Below are positions 12,101 through 24,059 of a DNA stretch of 64,000 nucleotides, in pieces. How positions within the stretch are numbered: position 1 is the first letter of the stretch; each line of letters opens with the position of its first letter. The notes beneath the pieces are model-generated. The model was given only the letters and a program-made list of their open reading frames with translations, had not been told where the DNA came from and ran no database searches. Made by a program: the position numbers and the translations under genes. The DNA is from Ilex aquifolium (taxonomy: Eukaryota > Streptophyta > Magnoliopsida > Aquifoliales > Aquifoliaceae), in contig OX637407.1 of the NCBI GenBank assembly GCA_951799425.1, forward strand, positions 22,760,981-22,824,980. Reading direction: 5' to 3'.

Positions 12101-15100
12101 TGTATTTAGGGTATACAACAAGGGGGTAAAGGGAAGTTTGGCCTAAATTTTTTGAACTCCATACTTATTGCCCAACTTAATTTGATATAGCCAAAAACCT
12201 TGGGTCATATACCATCCTTTCTACAATGCCCATTGATGAAGTGCCAACACCTCACATGTTTTCCCAAACTCTCTATTTGGGATAATCACAAAACCGAAGA
12301 ATGGATACTCTTTCTTAGCTGCTGCTCCCCTTCCTTTCTAAACCCCATTAGATGCTAAGGTTTTGGAAACATCACTTTGATGCATCAGCTCTCAGTTCCT
12401 CAATTTTTCTAAATGGCATATACACTCCTATCACAGCAATAGTGTGACCATAAATTGAAATCACTCACAAGATCTTAATAATATCTACCATTTCTTCAAG
12501 AAGCCAAGAAATCAACGAAATAAAACAAAACGGAAGAATAACATATAATTAAAACTGGTTGTCAGCTTGAATGGGTGGAAAAGTTTTATGCAATTGATGT
12601 TTTTGAAAATGGTCACTTAAAACACCCAGCAGTTAATACGACATTCAACCAAATCTTCTGAAAATTTGTAACTGCATATGACCAATAGAATACTCACCAG
12701 GACGGTTGCTCGATGGAACATTGATGCCAACAGCAAGACCCAGGCCACTACGGCGAGGAGCAGCATCACTTTCTGGAGATGACTTCAGCGGCTCGTCTAC
12801 GCTTTTTAAATCAGGAAGGAGAATGTCATCCATATATGTGCAGAAGGTTTTAATCTGCGAGTGGATGTTTTCTTGGACCTGCTTCTGCTGATCAGCTAGG
12901 GAAGCCTTATTAGCCAAGTCAATGATCTCCTCTGCATCTGTTGTATTAGCATGCCTTCCCAAACTATTGTAGCTGAAAATTGACGTATTTCATGAGTAAT
13001 CAGGACGGTCATATCACAAGCAGTAAAGCAAGTATAATATATGATGTAGAGCATCAATACATGATGTGCAGGAGAATGGTCATAGTCTTACTTCTGGTTT
13101 GGCTCAAGCTTTTGACACTACTTACAGTGTGAATGACTAATATTACTTCATAAACAAACAAAAATAACTCCAAAATCCAAATAAAGTCATTGAATATAAG
13201 AAAGTGAAATTACTCCCTAAAAGCTAGAAGTCAACTCTACTACTTAACTCTTCAAATCAAGGTTTTTCTAGCGTCTATGTCTATGCAGTTAAAGCATTAA
13301 TTGGTTGGACTTCAATTTTGAAAGATATCATACTTAACAAACAGCGTACAAATAACCAGAAGGTTAACAACATAGCCTTGCCGTTCCAGCTCAACACCAC
13401 AGAACTATCACTCACAATAGATCTTACAGTAATCTAGAGATATGATTCCTTTTCTTTTTGACCCAAACTTTAGAATTATGATTCCATTTCTTTCCCATTT
13501 TGCACAATAGTATGAACTACTCCACGTATATTGAGTTTCATGATGAGCCAAATCTAGTAACGTCAAGACTCTGCATGCTTAAATCATGGCTTTTTAGCAG
13601 CAAATCCTTATCTCACAATAATCTTGGAAAAAACATCAGCTGCCAGTTCCAGACTGATAGTTTTACACAGTATAAGAAAATTTGTACCCATAAGATTATT
13701 ATCAAACACCACACACACAGTGACACTACATCAGGTTCCTCAATAAAGTCTGACAGAGGCAAGATGTCATCCAAGAGATTACTACATTAGAAGAACATCC
13801 CACCCTAAAATAATGGCAACCTGTAACAAAATACTATAAGCAGGAGTCCTGTGAGCCACACTTGGTCCATGTTCGAACTGATACTGACCTGGTGTAAAGA
13901 AATAGGCGATTTATGTCTGCTTCAAATTGAAGGTGTCTTGGATCTCTAGCAAATGTGGGACTTTTCGCAAGAGTCTTCACAGCCTAAGAATACAATATGC
14001 ACAAACAGCAAAACCTCATAAAGAAGCAAGAATGATAAAATGCCCTCTTTTTAAATATAGACAAAGAGGATATGAAGAATCCATTAATTGATATATTTCA
14101 GAAGAACTACTGGTAAAAAGAAAAATTATAGCCACTATAGTTCAAATACAGCCATTTGTAGCACTTCAACCCTTATGATCAAATATAGCACATAACTCTC
14201 ACTTAGTTTGGGATGAATTTGTATAGTTGACTCTGTTAATGATGACAGCCAAATGACCTTAATATATTCCACATATCTAATTTTAGTTAAAATCCTAATC
14301 AATTTATCTATTCTCTCTCCTCAAAATCATCACTACCAAGATCCACCAATAGCCGCCCACCCACACATCATCAAGCACCAAATCAATCGATTCTCCATCT
14401 CTCTCTCTCTCTCTCTCTCTAGACACACACATCCCCATATGCATTTCTATTTTTAATTGTGTCAACTGTTGTAGAGTATGTGCCAGTGGTGACAGGTGGT
14501 AACAAGGGTGGTGATTTTGGGGAGCAAGATGGTGAAGACCCAGTTTGGAGGAACAAAGGAAAATATGCTCCCATCAATTGTCAGCATTGCCTCATTACTG
14601 CCTAAAGCTTCAAGTAATTCTTACTCATAGATGTGTGTGTCGAATAAGGCTTTGTTGCGTTGAGTGTAAATGTGCATAAGCATATGCAAAATTACAGAAA
14701 AGGCACGTTGCACCACCACCGTAAACTTATCTCATCACTGACATCAATTGGTCCCCCAGACCACTCTTACACCACTTCAAAACTGAAAATCATTCCCAAG
14801 TTTATGAGACGCAGTGGAAGTGTTCTGATTCCCCTCAAACTGCAGATGTTTGAACAGATTTTAGCAAATTCACCTGAACATCCTAATAACGAGAAGGACC
14901 AAACCGAAGCATTAATCATGTTTCAAATTCATCCCAATTGAGCACTCAACCACTTGACTGTACAGCTTGTACCACTGTAATGCGCCAATCGTCAAGTTGA
15001 CTGAAGGGTAATTTCTACCTTCATCTCTCCACATTGTGGTATAATCGAAAATAGCGCTCTGCCAGTGAGAGATGAAGGTAGAAATAACCTATTTTCGATC

Positions 15101-15503
15101 AAGATCAGCTCCAAACGACAAGAGAGTTCAATTTTACTTAAGTTGAAACTCCTTGCTGAGACTTTTCAATGCCTATTCCATACGGGTACTACAATTACAA
15201 CTAGCCTCTGTCATTTGGCTAATGAAAGACTGCTTTCCACTTCCAATTACAAGTTGAAAGGAGAAGAAAGAGTAATTTAAGACAAGAAAAAATTGATCAT
15301 TTTAGGGGAAATGAAAAATGTCATATTATAAATAGAAGCATTATAAACGAACGAATTTAACCAACCAGTCTTTACACAAACCTAATAAAAGTTTCAATAA
15401 AGCTTTACTCCTCAAAATAATCATTACAACTAAAGTGGTGCGTGTGTGTGTGCGAGAGAGAGAGAGAGAGTACGTTTTGAAATTTCTGAAACAGGAACGC
15501 CAT
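9105..15503 (-). CDS. SET-domain-like protein, four exons
   Basis: Exons on the minus strand are 15474-15503, 13889-13983, 12698-12972 and 9105-9916. All introns have GT donors and AG acceptors. The coding total is 1212 nt, exactly 404 codons including TAA, giving 403 aa that begin [10 protein letters not shown]. The N-terminal third is helical and charged. From about residue 150 the last exon resembles a SET fold: [19 protein letters not shown] (GxGLF...YxG type), [10 protein letters not shown]...PNV (place of the NHxxxPN substrate/cofactor motif) and [11 protein letters not shown] (place of the GEE...DY motif). SET proteins transfer a methyl group from S-adenosylmethionine to lysines. The motifs are divergent (SNHPP instead of NHSC), so catalytic activity is uncertain. 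Intron 3 (12697-9917) contains a MULE-type insertion; intron 1 contains a hairpin repeat. I recognise it as a plant-wide uncharacterised family but cannot name the gene. Confidence 0.85.
11110..12143. mobile_element. MULE-type element with about 105-bp inverted repeats, inside intron 3 of the SET-like gene
   Basis: Left repeat 11110-11215 and right repeat 12038-12143 are nearly identical in inverse orientation; both contain CAAACTTCCCTTTACCCCC and CACATAACCCTCACATGG. Flanks are taaatttttg (11100-11109) and taaattttttg (12144-12154), a likely 9-10-bp Mutator-type duplication with one extra T. The interior has a (CT)n tract near 11350-11377 and no transposase. A 128-aa frame at 11298 is driven by that repeat and is not believed to be a gene. 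Confidence 0.75.
15007..15104. repeat. Two overlapping inverted repeats in intron 1
   Basis: Arm 15007-15029 pairs with 15067-15089 (22 of 23 bases; both contain taccttcatctctc or its complement). A second pair, atcgaaaatag near 15044 and ctattttcgat near 15089, overlaps the first, so two alternative hairpins are possible. It could be a tiny MITE or a folding RNA element in the pre-mRNA. Confidence 0.55.
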
Positions 15504-15982
15504 GAAAGGAGTGGTAGATAAGCCTCTAACTCAATCTTAAACCTCTGTCTGATGAAGGGCAAAGAGTTCAAGACCGTGAGAGGAGGTCGTCTGGTTTCAA
15601 ACCCTAATTACGGTGTGGTTGATTTTGGGGAAGGAGAAGAAAATTCAACAAAGGAAAAGAAAATTTTTCATTTTCTACTATCAAGATCAACTAACATGTT
15701 TTCAATTAGAAGAAAAGAGGAAAATAAAAGAATATTTTTAGCTTTTGATTAATTATATTGGAGGTCCCTAAAATATAGAATTTGTCTCATTTTGATTCTG
15801 AAAGTATTAAATATGTTTTTATATGGTCATTCGAGTAGACAACATTCAAATTACTAATGATTTTTTATTATAAACTTATTATGTGATACTTAAATTTGGG
15901 AAAAAAAAAAATTTGGATAACTCCCGACTAAAATTTGGTAGCTCTCGACAAAAAATGTGTAATATGGGTAGCTCTTGATCAT

Positions 15983-17058
15983 AATTAGAAAACTTGAGGC
16001 TGGCTTAGAATTAGACTTGATATTGGATTTTATCTCACCTAGTGATGTTATAAAGAGGCCCAAAATGAAGTTTAATATGAGTCGAGATAAAAATTTGAAA
16101 AATTTGAGGATACAATAATTAGAAAACTTGATGCGGGCTTAGAATTAGACTTGATATTGATGAGCCCAAATTTGATTGGGTCAAGCCCGATAAAAATAAA
16201 TCGAGAAAGGTCCAAATATTAAAAACTCAAGAAGAAACCCAAGTCGCTGAGACCCATTCAGTCGGGTCAACCCATCCAAAAGGAATCCAGAAGGAAGCCA
16301 AATGGCCAAGGGAGACGAAGGGGCGCCAACAAGGAGGTCACCCATCACTTGGGCGCCACCCTCACTCATCATCACTTGGACCTCATCACTTGGGCGCCTA
16401 CTTCTCTCCACTCCTCTTGCCTTGGTACTCCAACACAAAGTTCAGCCCACTCCAACTCAAAGTCCAGGCTCAACATCAAGTCCAACCCAACTCAGGACTC
16501 TCTTCCGACTGAATAGGAGCACGAGGGAGAGAATATCGGGATACGGAGATCTATTCCTACCTTAACTATGCTTGCCAAAGAGGTTTATTCCTACTCGGAT
16601 TGCACTTACCAAAATAGTGGAAGACCTCTCTCTCACGTCACCGCCTCACCTCCTTACTCTAGCTATATAATGTAAGCCCTCTCAGGAATAAGGGCACGCC
16701 TCCAAGATCCCACACACTTACTACACACATTGCTCTCTCTCTCTCTCTCTCTCCCTCCCTCTCTCCCAAAGCACTGTAATACTCCCGGAGGACATCCCTC
16801 CAGCGACTCTTATTCATCAATAAAGAACACCAGGCCACCGCAACCATTTCCGAAAGTGGAGTAGGTCATCCGAGACCGAACCACTATAAATCTTTGTGTT
16901 GATTCTCTGTTTACAGTTTTAATTCCTTGATTGCCATTGATTGATTGTTTATTGCTCATTAATTACACCCTAATACCTTCTTGACTGTTGATTTTGCACA
17001 AGACAATTTTGTGCATCATCAGATATCAGATTTGATCTCACCTAGTGATGTTATAAAA
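15983..17058. repeat. Local tandem duplication, second copy split by a solo LTR
   Basis: The block starting attagaaaacttgagg at 15983 and ending cctagtgatgttataaa near 16055 recurs about 136 bp later, starting near 16119. The second copy is interrupted at 16158 by the solo LTR and resumes at 17027 (cagatttgatctcaccta). The duplication is therefore older than the LTR insertion. Confidence 0.7.
16158..17021 (+). mobile_element. Solo LTR, Tat/Retand-like, perfect 5-bp duplication
   Basis: Starts TGATGAGCCC, ends GTGCATCATCA, flanked by gatat on both sides (16153-16157 and 17022-17026). It carries a TATA box (TATATAAT at 16665), an AATAAA signal at 16819, and the shared gagtaggtcatccgagacc block. 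No internal domain remains. A CT microsatellite (16732-16753) accounts for small frames seen here. Confidence 0.9.
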
Positions 17059-18326
17059 CCTAGTTTTTATGTTTAATAAATCGAATGTATGAATATGAAA
17101 TTGATTGGTGGTAAACAATTAATCCAAGAGTTTGATTTGTGGGCCAAATTGAGTTTTTAGGGTGTTGATTAGGTGATAATCAAAATAATTTTGAGTTAAA
17201 ATAACATTAAAATAAATCTCGCGTCAAAATACCCTATGGTGGGTTGGTGGGGTCATCTGATCAACCTATCAACCATAGGTTTTTTCTAGACAAAAAAGAA
17301 TTTTGGAAAGAATGTGTGTTCGGTTAGCCGGATCACACAGCCAGCTATGTTGATATATGAACCGACTAGTTGTATTTTTCTTAGGTCCAACTCCTCTACA
17401 GTTGGCCACTAACCGCATGTCATACAATTTAATCAAACGATGTCGTTTGTGCTTTTTTTTTCTTGTAAACCAATGCACGAAAATGACACTATTTAACTCT
17501 TCCCATATCAAAACCAGACGATCAGCTTCTTCTCCCTCAATTGCCCCAAATCCCTAACCTCTCTTCTACATCATCTCCCCCTAACCCTACACCTCTCTTC
17601 GCCATTCTTCTTCGTCATCTACCATGAAACATTGCAATGGAGCCTGAAGATCCAACCACCTCTTTCTCTTTCTGTATCTCTCTCTCTAACACGCGACTGT
17701 AGTAGTTGAAGGTCCAATCTCTATTTACATAAAATTGATGTGAAGGTCCAATCTCTGGTATAAAAAGGATGGAGAAATTTGTTTACATAAAATTGTTTGT
17801 TGTTATTTGGGTGGGGTTTAGGGTTTTTTGGTTTGTGCTTATGTGGCCATTGTGTTATATGGTTTTGTGGTTGTGTTATTTGATAATTGCAATGCAATGG
17901 CAATTGCTATTTGGGTGGGTTTTAATTGTCTCTCTAGCACTAATAAACTTGTTGTAATTTTCATATACTAACATTTTCAAGTTTGTGTCAAGATTTTTTT
18001 ATCTTAGTAGCCATTTGAACATGTCTTTGAAGCAACCCCTCCAAAATTGACTTTTGAACTTGTAAATTTGGTAAAACGTATAACATGAATAATTTAATAT
18101 TAGTTTGAGCTTGTTATATTGTGAATCAATAGCACACTGTAACAGAATACTATATTTTGTCATTTAGGCTTGGCATTTAGGTTGTTATACCACTATATAC
18201 TCTCTATGTTATAGCACACTTCCATTTTTTTTCATGCAGTTTGTCAATTAGTCTTCCTCATGTTGATTTCTCTTATAATATAGAGTTTTAAATACCATTG
18301 TCCTATCATGTTTTTAGTGTTGAAGA

Positions 18327-18704
18327 ATGACATCTTCAAACACGGCAACAAGTAACAGAAAGTTAACATATCGCAATATGTTATGCACCAATTGTAAAAA
18401 AATAGCGATTATCAAAATTTTCGAATCTGCAAAAAATCTTGGGAAGCTATACTGTAAATGTCCAGACGAGGGATATCAATTTTTTTAAGTGGATGACTCC
18501 TACTACTCTACCTTATTAAGAAATTACAAATGAAAGGTGAGATGTACGACGATTCAAGAAGATGTAATGACATTAAAGTTAAAGATTGAAAAACTTTCTA
18601 CTAGAGTTCAACATTTTGAGGCAAATGAAAGAGCAATGAAGTCATATATATTTGTAACCACGTTACTAGTGGTGATGCTTATGTTTGTGATTCTAGTAAA
18701 TTAG
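18327..18704 (+). pseudogene. GRF-type zinc-finger / transmembrane protein remnant carried by the MULE
   Basis: From the ATG the frame gives a Ser/Thr-rich start, then CTNCKK...SAKNLGKLYCKCPDEG, which matches the C-x2-C...C...C layout of GRF zinc fingers (a nucleic-acid-binding module). The frame is broken by TAA at 18486, apparently after an indel in a T run, and by a second stop near 18531. In the same frame it then gives a short coiled coil (LKLKIEKLSTRVQHFEANE) and a hydrophobic C-terminal helix (FVTTLLVVMLMFVILVN) ending in TAG. Small GRF-plus-TM proteins are common in plant genomes and often lie in MULEs. Its orientation is opposite to the transposase. Confidence 0.65.
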
Positions 18705-19365
18705 TGAAATTTGATGTACACATACTTATTGATGATGTATGAACTTGTGTTGTGAATGAAGGTTTCATGGTTTTGTTGTATGGATGGAATTTGTAAGTTT
18801 GGTTTTCAATTTTTATCTATAGTGTTATGATTTGGAAGTTTTTGTTGTGCATGGTGTTATGGCTTGTCATTCTAGACAGGACCATGTCCATGTCAATATG
18901 CATCCATTTTTGGAAACAATATCATGTTCATGGAGACAGGACAATGTCCATCATCATTTCTGCTACAAGAATACAAAATACATGAACTTCAATTTATGTT
19001 TTTTTCAACAAAATCACAACCAAGCATCCTTAAGCAACTACTATCCCCCATCTTTAAGCAACAAAGCATCCTTCTAACTGTTGCTCATTGTTCACCTCGC
19101 AAATCATCACTGAAAGAGTCGTATATGTGTTGATTCATGAAAAATGATTCAACATCATTTAAAGAATGCACTTGTGTTGCATCACTCGGAGTACCCTATA
19201 TTAATGAGAAGGGGTTAAATAAAGAAACTTGATACATAATGTGAAACAAAAAATTATTAATAAGGTAACATACCTCAACACTTTGTAAACTATTTGAAGC
19301 CTGAGAAGACAATATATTTGAATGTCCATATGTCGATGTACACGGATGAGTCAAGCCATGTGCCT

Positions 19366-21170
19366 TCAACAAAAAATATTGTGATAAGTACATTTAATAT
19401 GAAATAAATAAAAATACCTACAATTGCATTTATATAATACCTTAGACATATGTGATGGTTGTGAAGCTCCTTTTTTCCTCTTCGCTTGTTTCTCATGCCA
19501 AGATTTTAGTCGACCCCAACTTTTGTAACTCCCTTCTTTTCTTTTTAAACCTTTAGCTCGGAGAATGTTCGGTTCAAAATTCTCTTTTCCTTCATCATGG
19601 ATTGAATCATTGGTTTCATAGGCATTAACTTCATCACCAATTGATGCATACATAATATCCACTTGTTTGAACAATTTCTCAACACCACTTGACATCAATT
19701 GATGTGCAGGTTGAAGACTAGAGCAACGAGCTGCCAGTTGAACCATTCTAGGACAAAGCTGCTTATAACGTGATGCCATCATTAACTTGGGATCCTCCTC
19801 ATTTGGTACGATACTGGAGGCCTAATTACAACTGTGTCTTCCAGCTCTTCTCAATCTCTTAAGTATGTATTGCTCGGGAATTTGCTTAATATTTATCGTG
19901 TCCAAGACTTTAAGTGCATTGCCACATAATATGTCCTCCATTTCAAACTTTTGACAACTACAATTTACTATCTCATCATTAACCTTAGCCAAAACCAAAT
20001 ACTCTCTATGTTCATCAAATAATCGAACCGCAAATTGATGCCACCCATCCAACACATCACATGACGTCGTAAGAGCACACTGAAAGATATCATACTCATC
20101 TTGAAACAACTCAAACATAGGAGTGTAGAATTGCCCTACTTGTACTAACATTGAAGCTCTTTTTAACTTCAATCTGGGTAATTTTTACCTAGCTTGGTAT
20201 TCTAAGTCTTACTCCTTATACTTCTTATCATTCATAACTCTATCAATATGAATAAAGAATTGAATAATGTCATGGTATGACTTTAAGTATTTCCATAAGA
20301 CTATATTCAAGCTCTCACTTAGTTGGGTGCTCCTCATTCCTGCGATGAAAGTCTTCTTCATATACGCATGCCCTCATTTCTCTCTCAATGCCTAAGTGGA
20401 TTTCATCCACATATTTTCGTGCAAATTATACTTCGCAAGCAACGATTCTCAAGCTTCAAATAATTCATGCTCTTCCTCATATCCATACCCACACTCTTTA
20501 AAATGAGCAAGAAAATGTGGATAATCCTTATATATGTTCCCTAAATGTTTCAAAGTATTTTGGCAAAGGTATCAACAACATAACCCATGGTATGTCTTTG
20601 ATATCACTTGGGAAATAGCCTCAGCCATTCCTTAATATTTGATCTTGGTCGGTGAAGATGGTAATAAGATTTTTCTCAGACATAGCTTGTCGGAATGTCT
20701 CAAACAACAATTGAAATGATACTGTCATTTCATCATACAATAATGCAGCTTCAAATAAAATTGTTTTCCTGAAATGGTTGAAGCCAATAAAATAAGCAAA
20801 ATGTCGATACTCCTTGTTCATTTTGAATGTTGTGTCAAATGAGAAACATCTTCAAAGTTGCTATAATCAATAATTATTCTTGGGTCGGCTCAAAAAATAT
20901 TAGTAATATGCTCCTCCACATCCAATTGGACTCCATAATAGAATGATAGATTTTTAATTACTTCCATTCGAAAGTACTTTATCAAACTACCGGCCTCACC
21001 ATACATCAAGTCTCGTTGTCTTCTTTCACAGAGGTAATTATTTTGGTCTTAACGAGTGAAGCCTAGGCTTTCCTTTCCTCCCGCCTGAATATTCAAAAGT
21101 TCGTAGGAAGTCTTAAGTGATATCCCACAATTCGAAGTCATATCAATATTAATGTCTTGTGTTCCGATAA
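19366..21170 (-). pseudogene. FAR1/FHY3-type MULE transposase, decayed
   Basis: Fragments in order along the minus strand: about 21050-20880 with RDLMYGEAGSLIKYFRME and YGVQLDVEEHITNIF, typical of the stretch before the catalytic domain; 20821-20621 with GFNHFRKTILFEAALLYDE and IFTDQDQ, the MULE transposase core with its second acidic residue; 20172-19822 with NCSCQKFEMEDILCGNALKV, the SWIM zinc finger (CxC...C-x-N/H); and 19782-19440 with the C-terminal tail GRLKSWHEKQAKRKKG. Several frameshifts and stops separate the fragments, and the usual H of the SWIM motif is replaced (CGNALK). The protein would have cut and moved the MULE; plant FAR1/FHY3 transcription factors derive from such transposases. 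N-terminal DNA-binding part not identified. Confidence 0.8.
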
Positions 21171-22577
21171 CCTTCCATTAAGATGACATCATATAAATAC
21201 ATTCAGCAAGGTGCAAAGAGTGGTTGTGGTTGTCGTCCCATTTCACCACAACAAATTTGTCAATTTCTCTATTAAGAGATAGCACATATGAGCGGGGCAA
21301 TTTGTTCGTGTCTCTGCATTAGGCTTCCTTATCTTCCAATCTCTTTTACCTCAAACCCTTTGATCTTGTTTACAACAAACATATTTTCTGTAAATGACAA
21401 CGCCATCTTCCAAACATTTATTCTGAAAATATTTTCTCATCCTAAATCCTACAGACCCTCCATAATTGTTTTAAAACACATAAGCATCTTCTTTAAAATC
21501 AAATTACATATCAATATGTGGGTTATTCTCTCTCACAATAACCCACAAAGACTCCATCATAGTATCTTACAATACAAAATTTCATTGAAATGACATTATG
21601 TGGTGAATGAAACACATGAATATATGTATGATATTCCAAAAAAAAAAAACTGGAACAACATTGACAAACACTCTCTATCAAAACAGTTCCACAAAATCGG
21701 AAGAGCTCCCCAACACCCATAGCTAAAAAATCAGAAAATCATGTATAACAAACCCTAGATCTCCAATATACAACTACAAAATAGCATAAAATCATGTCCC
21801 CAAATCAAAACATAGCATGCAAGTTGATAAGTACAAACGGAAACAGAGAGAACATAAATAAAATCAACAAGAATCGAATCGTATTGCGTCGAGTGTTTAG
21901 TACGGCTTCACTTGGAGGAAGATCCACAGTCAAAGTTCACTTGGCAAGAGCTGCAATTCACAAAGAAGAAGCTGAGAAATTCACTTGGCAAGAGCTGCAA
22001 TTGATAAAAAAGAAGCAGGAGAAGAAGCTGATCGTTTGGTTTTGATATGGGAGCCGTTTCTATGCACTAGTTTACAAAAAAAAAAAGACGCAAAACGGCG
22101 TCGTTTGATTAAAGTGCATGATAGCAGTTAGTGGCCAACTGTAGATGAGTCGGACCCATTTTTTCCTCTTTGTAGTGGATTTTCTTTTAACTGCCTTAGT
22201 CTATTTTTGTGTGCCTAAAAATAGTTTTCACCTACTTCTTTTGCCGTATATTTTTCCTTCATTGCTAAGACTCCAAAAAGCCTCTAAACACTTTGAAAAG
22301 AGAGGAAAAGGGAAGCAAGAAATAGAGAAGCTTAAGCGGGAATATTGAATCTGAGATTTTTATATTGCAATTTGTCATTATTCAGATCTTTTATCTTCAG
22401 GGATAGTTTTTTTTTTCCATTAACTATCATTGATGCATCTCATTCTCATCTCATGTATATTTTGAGATTTCATGAAAAATATGTGTTCATCATATGACAA
22501 TTACATCTTGTTTTAGATTATTCATTGAGGTTGAATCAGGTTTTTCATTATTCATTGAGCTAGACATCGAGACTAAT

Positions 22578-23337
22578 GGTCCGTTTGGTACGAAAGATGG
22601 AAAGAATGAAGGAAGGAAAAGTGAAAGGAATAAGTTTTCCATCCATGAAGGAAAGAAAGTTATTTTCCCTCCTTTTTGTTTGGTAGGAGAGATGAAAAAT
22701 AGAAGGGATATATTTTTCATCGTTTGGTATTGGATGAAAACTGAAAGGAAAGAAAAAACATATATGCCCAATTTACAATTCTACCCTTAAATATATTAAG
22801 TGAATTTTTTTATTACAAATCAATCCAATTAATTTGAAAATGTTTTTAATCCCATTATTTTTGTTACGAATTAATTTTGGAGGAATTAATTTTGTTTTGA
22901 ATGATTTGTAACTATTAATTAAAAAATGACAAAATGGCATTAATTAAAAATAAGAATATAAAAAGAATTTATACATTGGTGTATTTTCCTGAATAAAAAA
23001 ATTAAGATATAAAACTAAAAATAATATTTAAATTCTATAATCATAACATTAAAAAAGAGTGGTGAGCTTCAAGTGGGAACTGGGAATGAAATATATCCAA
23101 TAAGTAAAGCGTAAAAAGGTCAATTTAAAAAATTATTGTCTTGCCTTCATTTTTTTCCTCCACTTTCCGCCCAAATTTGGGCTGAAAATATTTGGTGGGC
23201 TGGAAGGATAGAGATTCCCTCCCACTTTCCACTCCCTCATACTTTCCTTTGGTACCAAACAATGAAAACATTTTCCTTCCCTTCCATTTTCTTTCCCTCA
23301 CTTTCCTTCCACCCATTTTTCTACCGTACCAAACTCA
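22578..23337. mobile_element. Inverted-repeat element with GTTTGGTACG ends
   Basis: The left GGTCCGTTTGGTACG and the reverse complement of the right GTGAGTTTGGTACGG start inverted repeats that continue as purine-rich gaaagg/ggaagg blocks. Internal copies of the GTTTGGTA word occur on both sides. No ORF with content and no convincing target duplication. Confidence 0.5.
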
Positions 23338-23591
23338 CTATAAGCTTTTATAAAAATGTACCATTTTGATTGTGACAAAGCCTTTTTCTAGATTACGGTT
23401 ATTAGACTTGGTTTATTTGCTTCGTGGTCGAGCTTTAATTTCACTATAGTAGTGGTTCTAATCAACTCTTTTTCTAAGACTTCAACCTCCGAGCCTATTT
23501 AAGGATGAGTTAATTTCTAAAAGGAGCTCTAATCAGTTTGATACTTCCATGACTCGCTCTCTAAAATAAGCTCAACTCTTGTTAATTTTGT

Positions 23592-23720
23592 GGACAAATT
23601 TCACTTTACCTCCCTATGGTTAAATCATTTTGTAGATCATATCCCTCATATTCAAAAATAATCACATAATCCTTACGTGATTTGTGGACTGAAAAACACC
23701 ACTAACACCGTTAGACACTC
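23592..23720. mobile_element. Orphan MULE terminal repeat
   Basis: Resembles one end of the element in the SET intron (ACAAATTTCACTTTACCTCCC, then cacataatccttacgtg and tttgtggactga). No partner in inverse orientation is visible nearby. Confidence 0.4.
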
Positions 23721-23820
23721 TTACACAATTCTTGGAATGTTGTTGAAGTTAAGCTTAATCGTAATTACGAGGTCTTCCATTCTGGTTAACACCTAATTTT
23801 TAACACCAATTTTTAAAGAA

Positions 23821-23990
23821 AAATGCTACTTAGACTTAAACTATTGACTTGATTTGTTGACTTAATCAATCGTAATCATTGAATAGATAGTAAATCTCAA
23901 TAAAGATTGGGACTTATAATTAAATTAATGACAATGATTAATCAAATCAACAAATCAAGTCAACATTTTAAGTTCATGTAGTATTACTCA
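23821..23990. mobile_element. MITE, palindromic
   Basis: The arms aaatgctacttagactta and, inverted, taagttcatgtagtatta enclose tgacttgatttgttgac and its inverse. Same family as the MITEs at 2784, 43343 and 47789. Confidence 0.6.
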
Positions 23991-24059
23991 TTTCTAAATT
24001 ACACCAATTCTCTATTGTCCCGTGTCCCAAATTTTCCAACAAACATATATACAAATTAC

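Larger units (their letters stand above)
17384..22157 (-). mobile_element. 4.8-kb Mutator-like element with about 100-bp inverted repeats
   Basis: The left end GGTCCAACTCCTCTACAG and the reverse complement of the right end GGTCCGACTCATCTACAG match, and similarity continues for about 100 bp through TTGGCCACTAAC and TTTAATCAAACGA. The flanks are T-rich and only weakly alike (tatttttctt, ttttttcctc), so the 9-10-bp target duplication is decayed or uncertain. Inside are a decayed FAR1-type transposase on the minus strand and a decayed GRF zinc-finger gene on the plus strand. This two-gene layout and the long inverted repeats make it a formerly autonomous MULE. Confidence 0.8.

Noticed and set aside
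14150..14950. Possible second MULE-type element in intron 1 of the SET-like gene
   Set aside because: Only one short complementary word (caaattcatcccaa) could be matched between the two ends, too little to define an element.
22494..22790. 98-aa ORF on plus and 93-aa ORF on minus strand
   Set aside because: Both lie in purine-rich arms of an inverted-repeat element and have low-complexity content.
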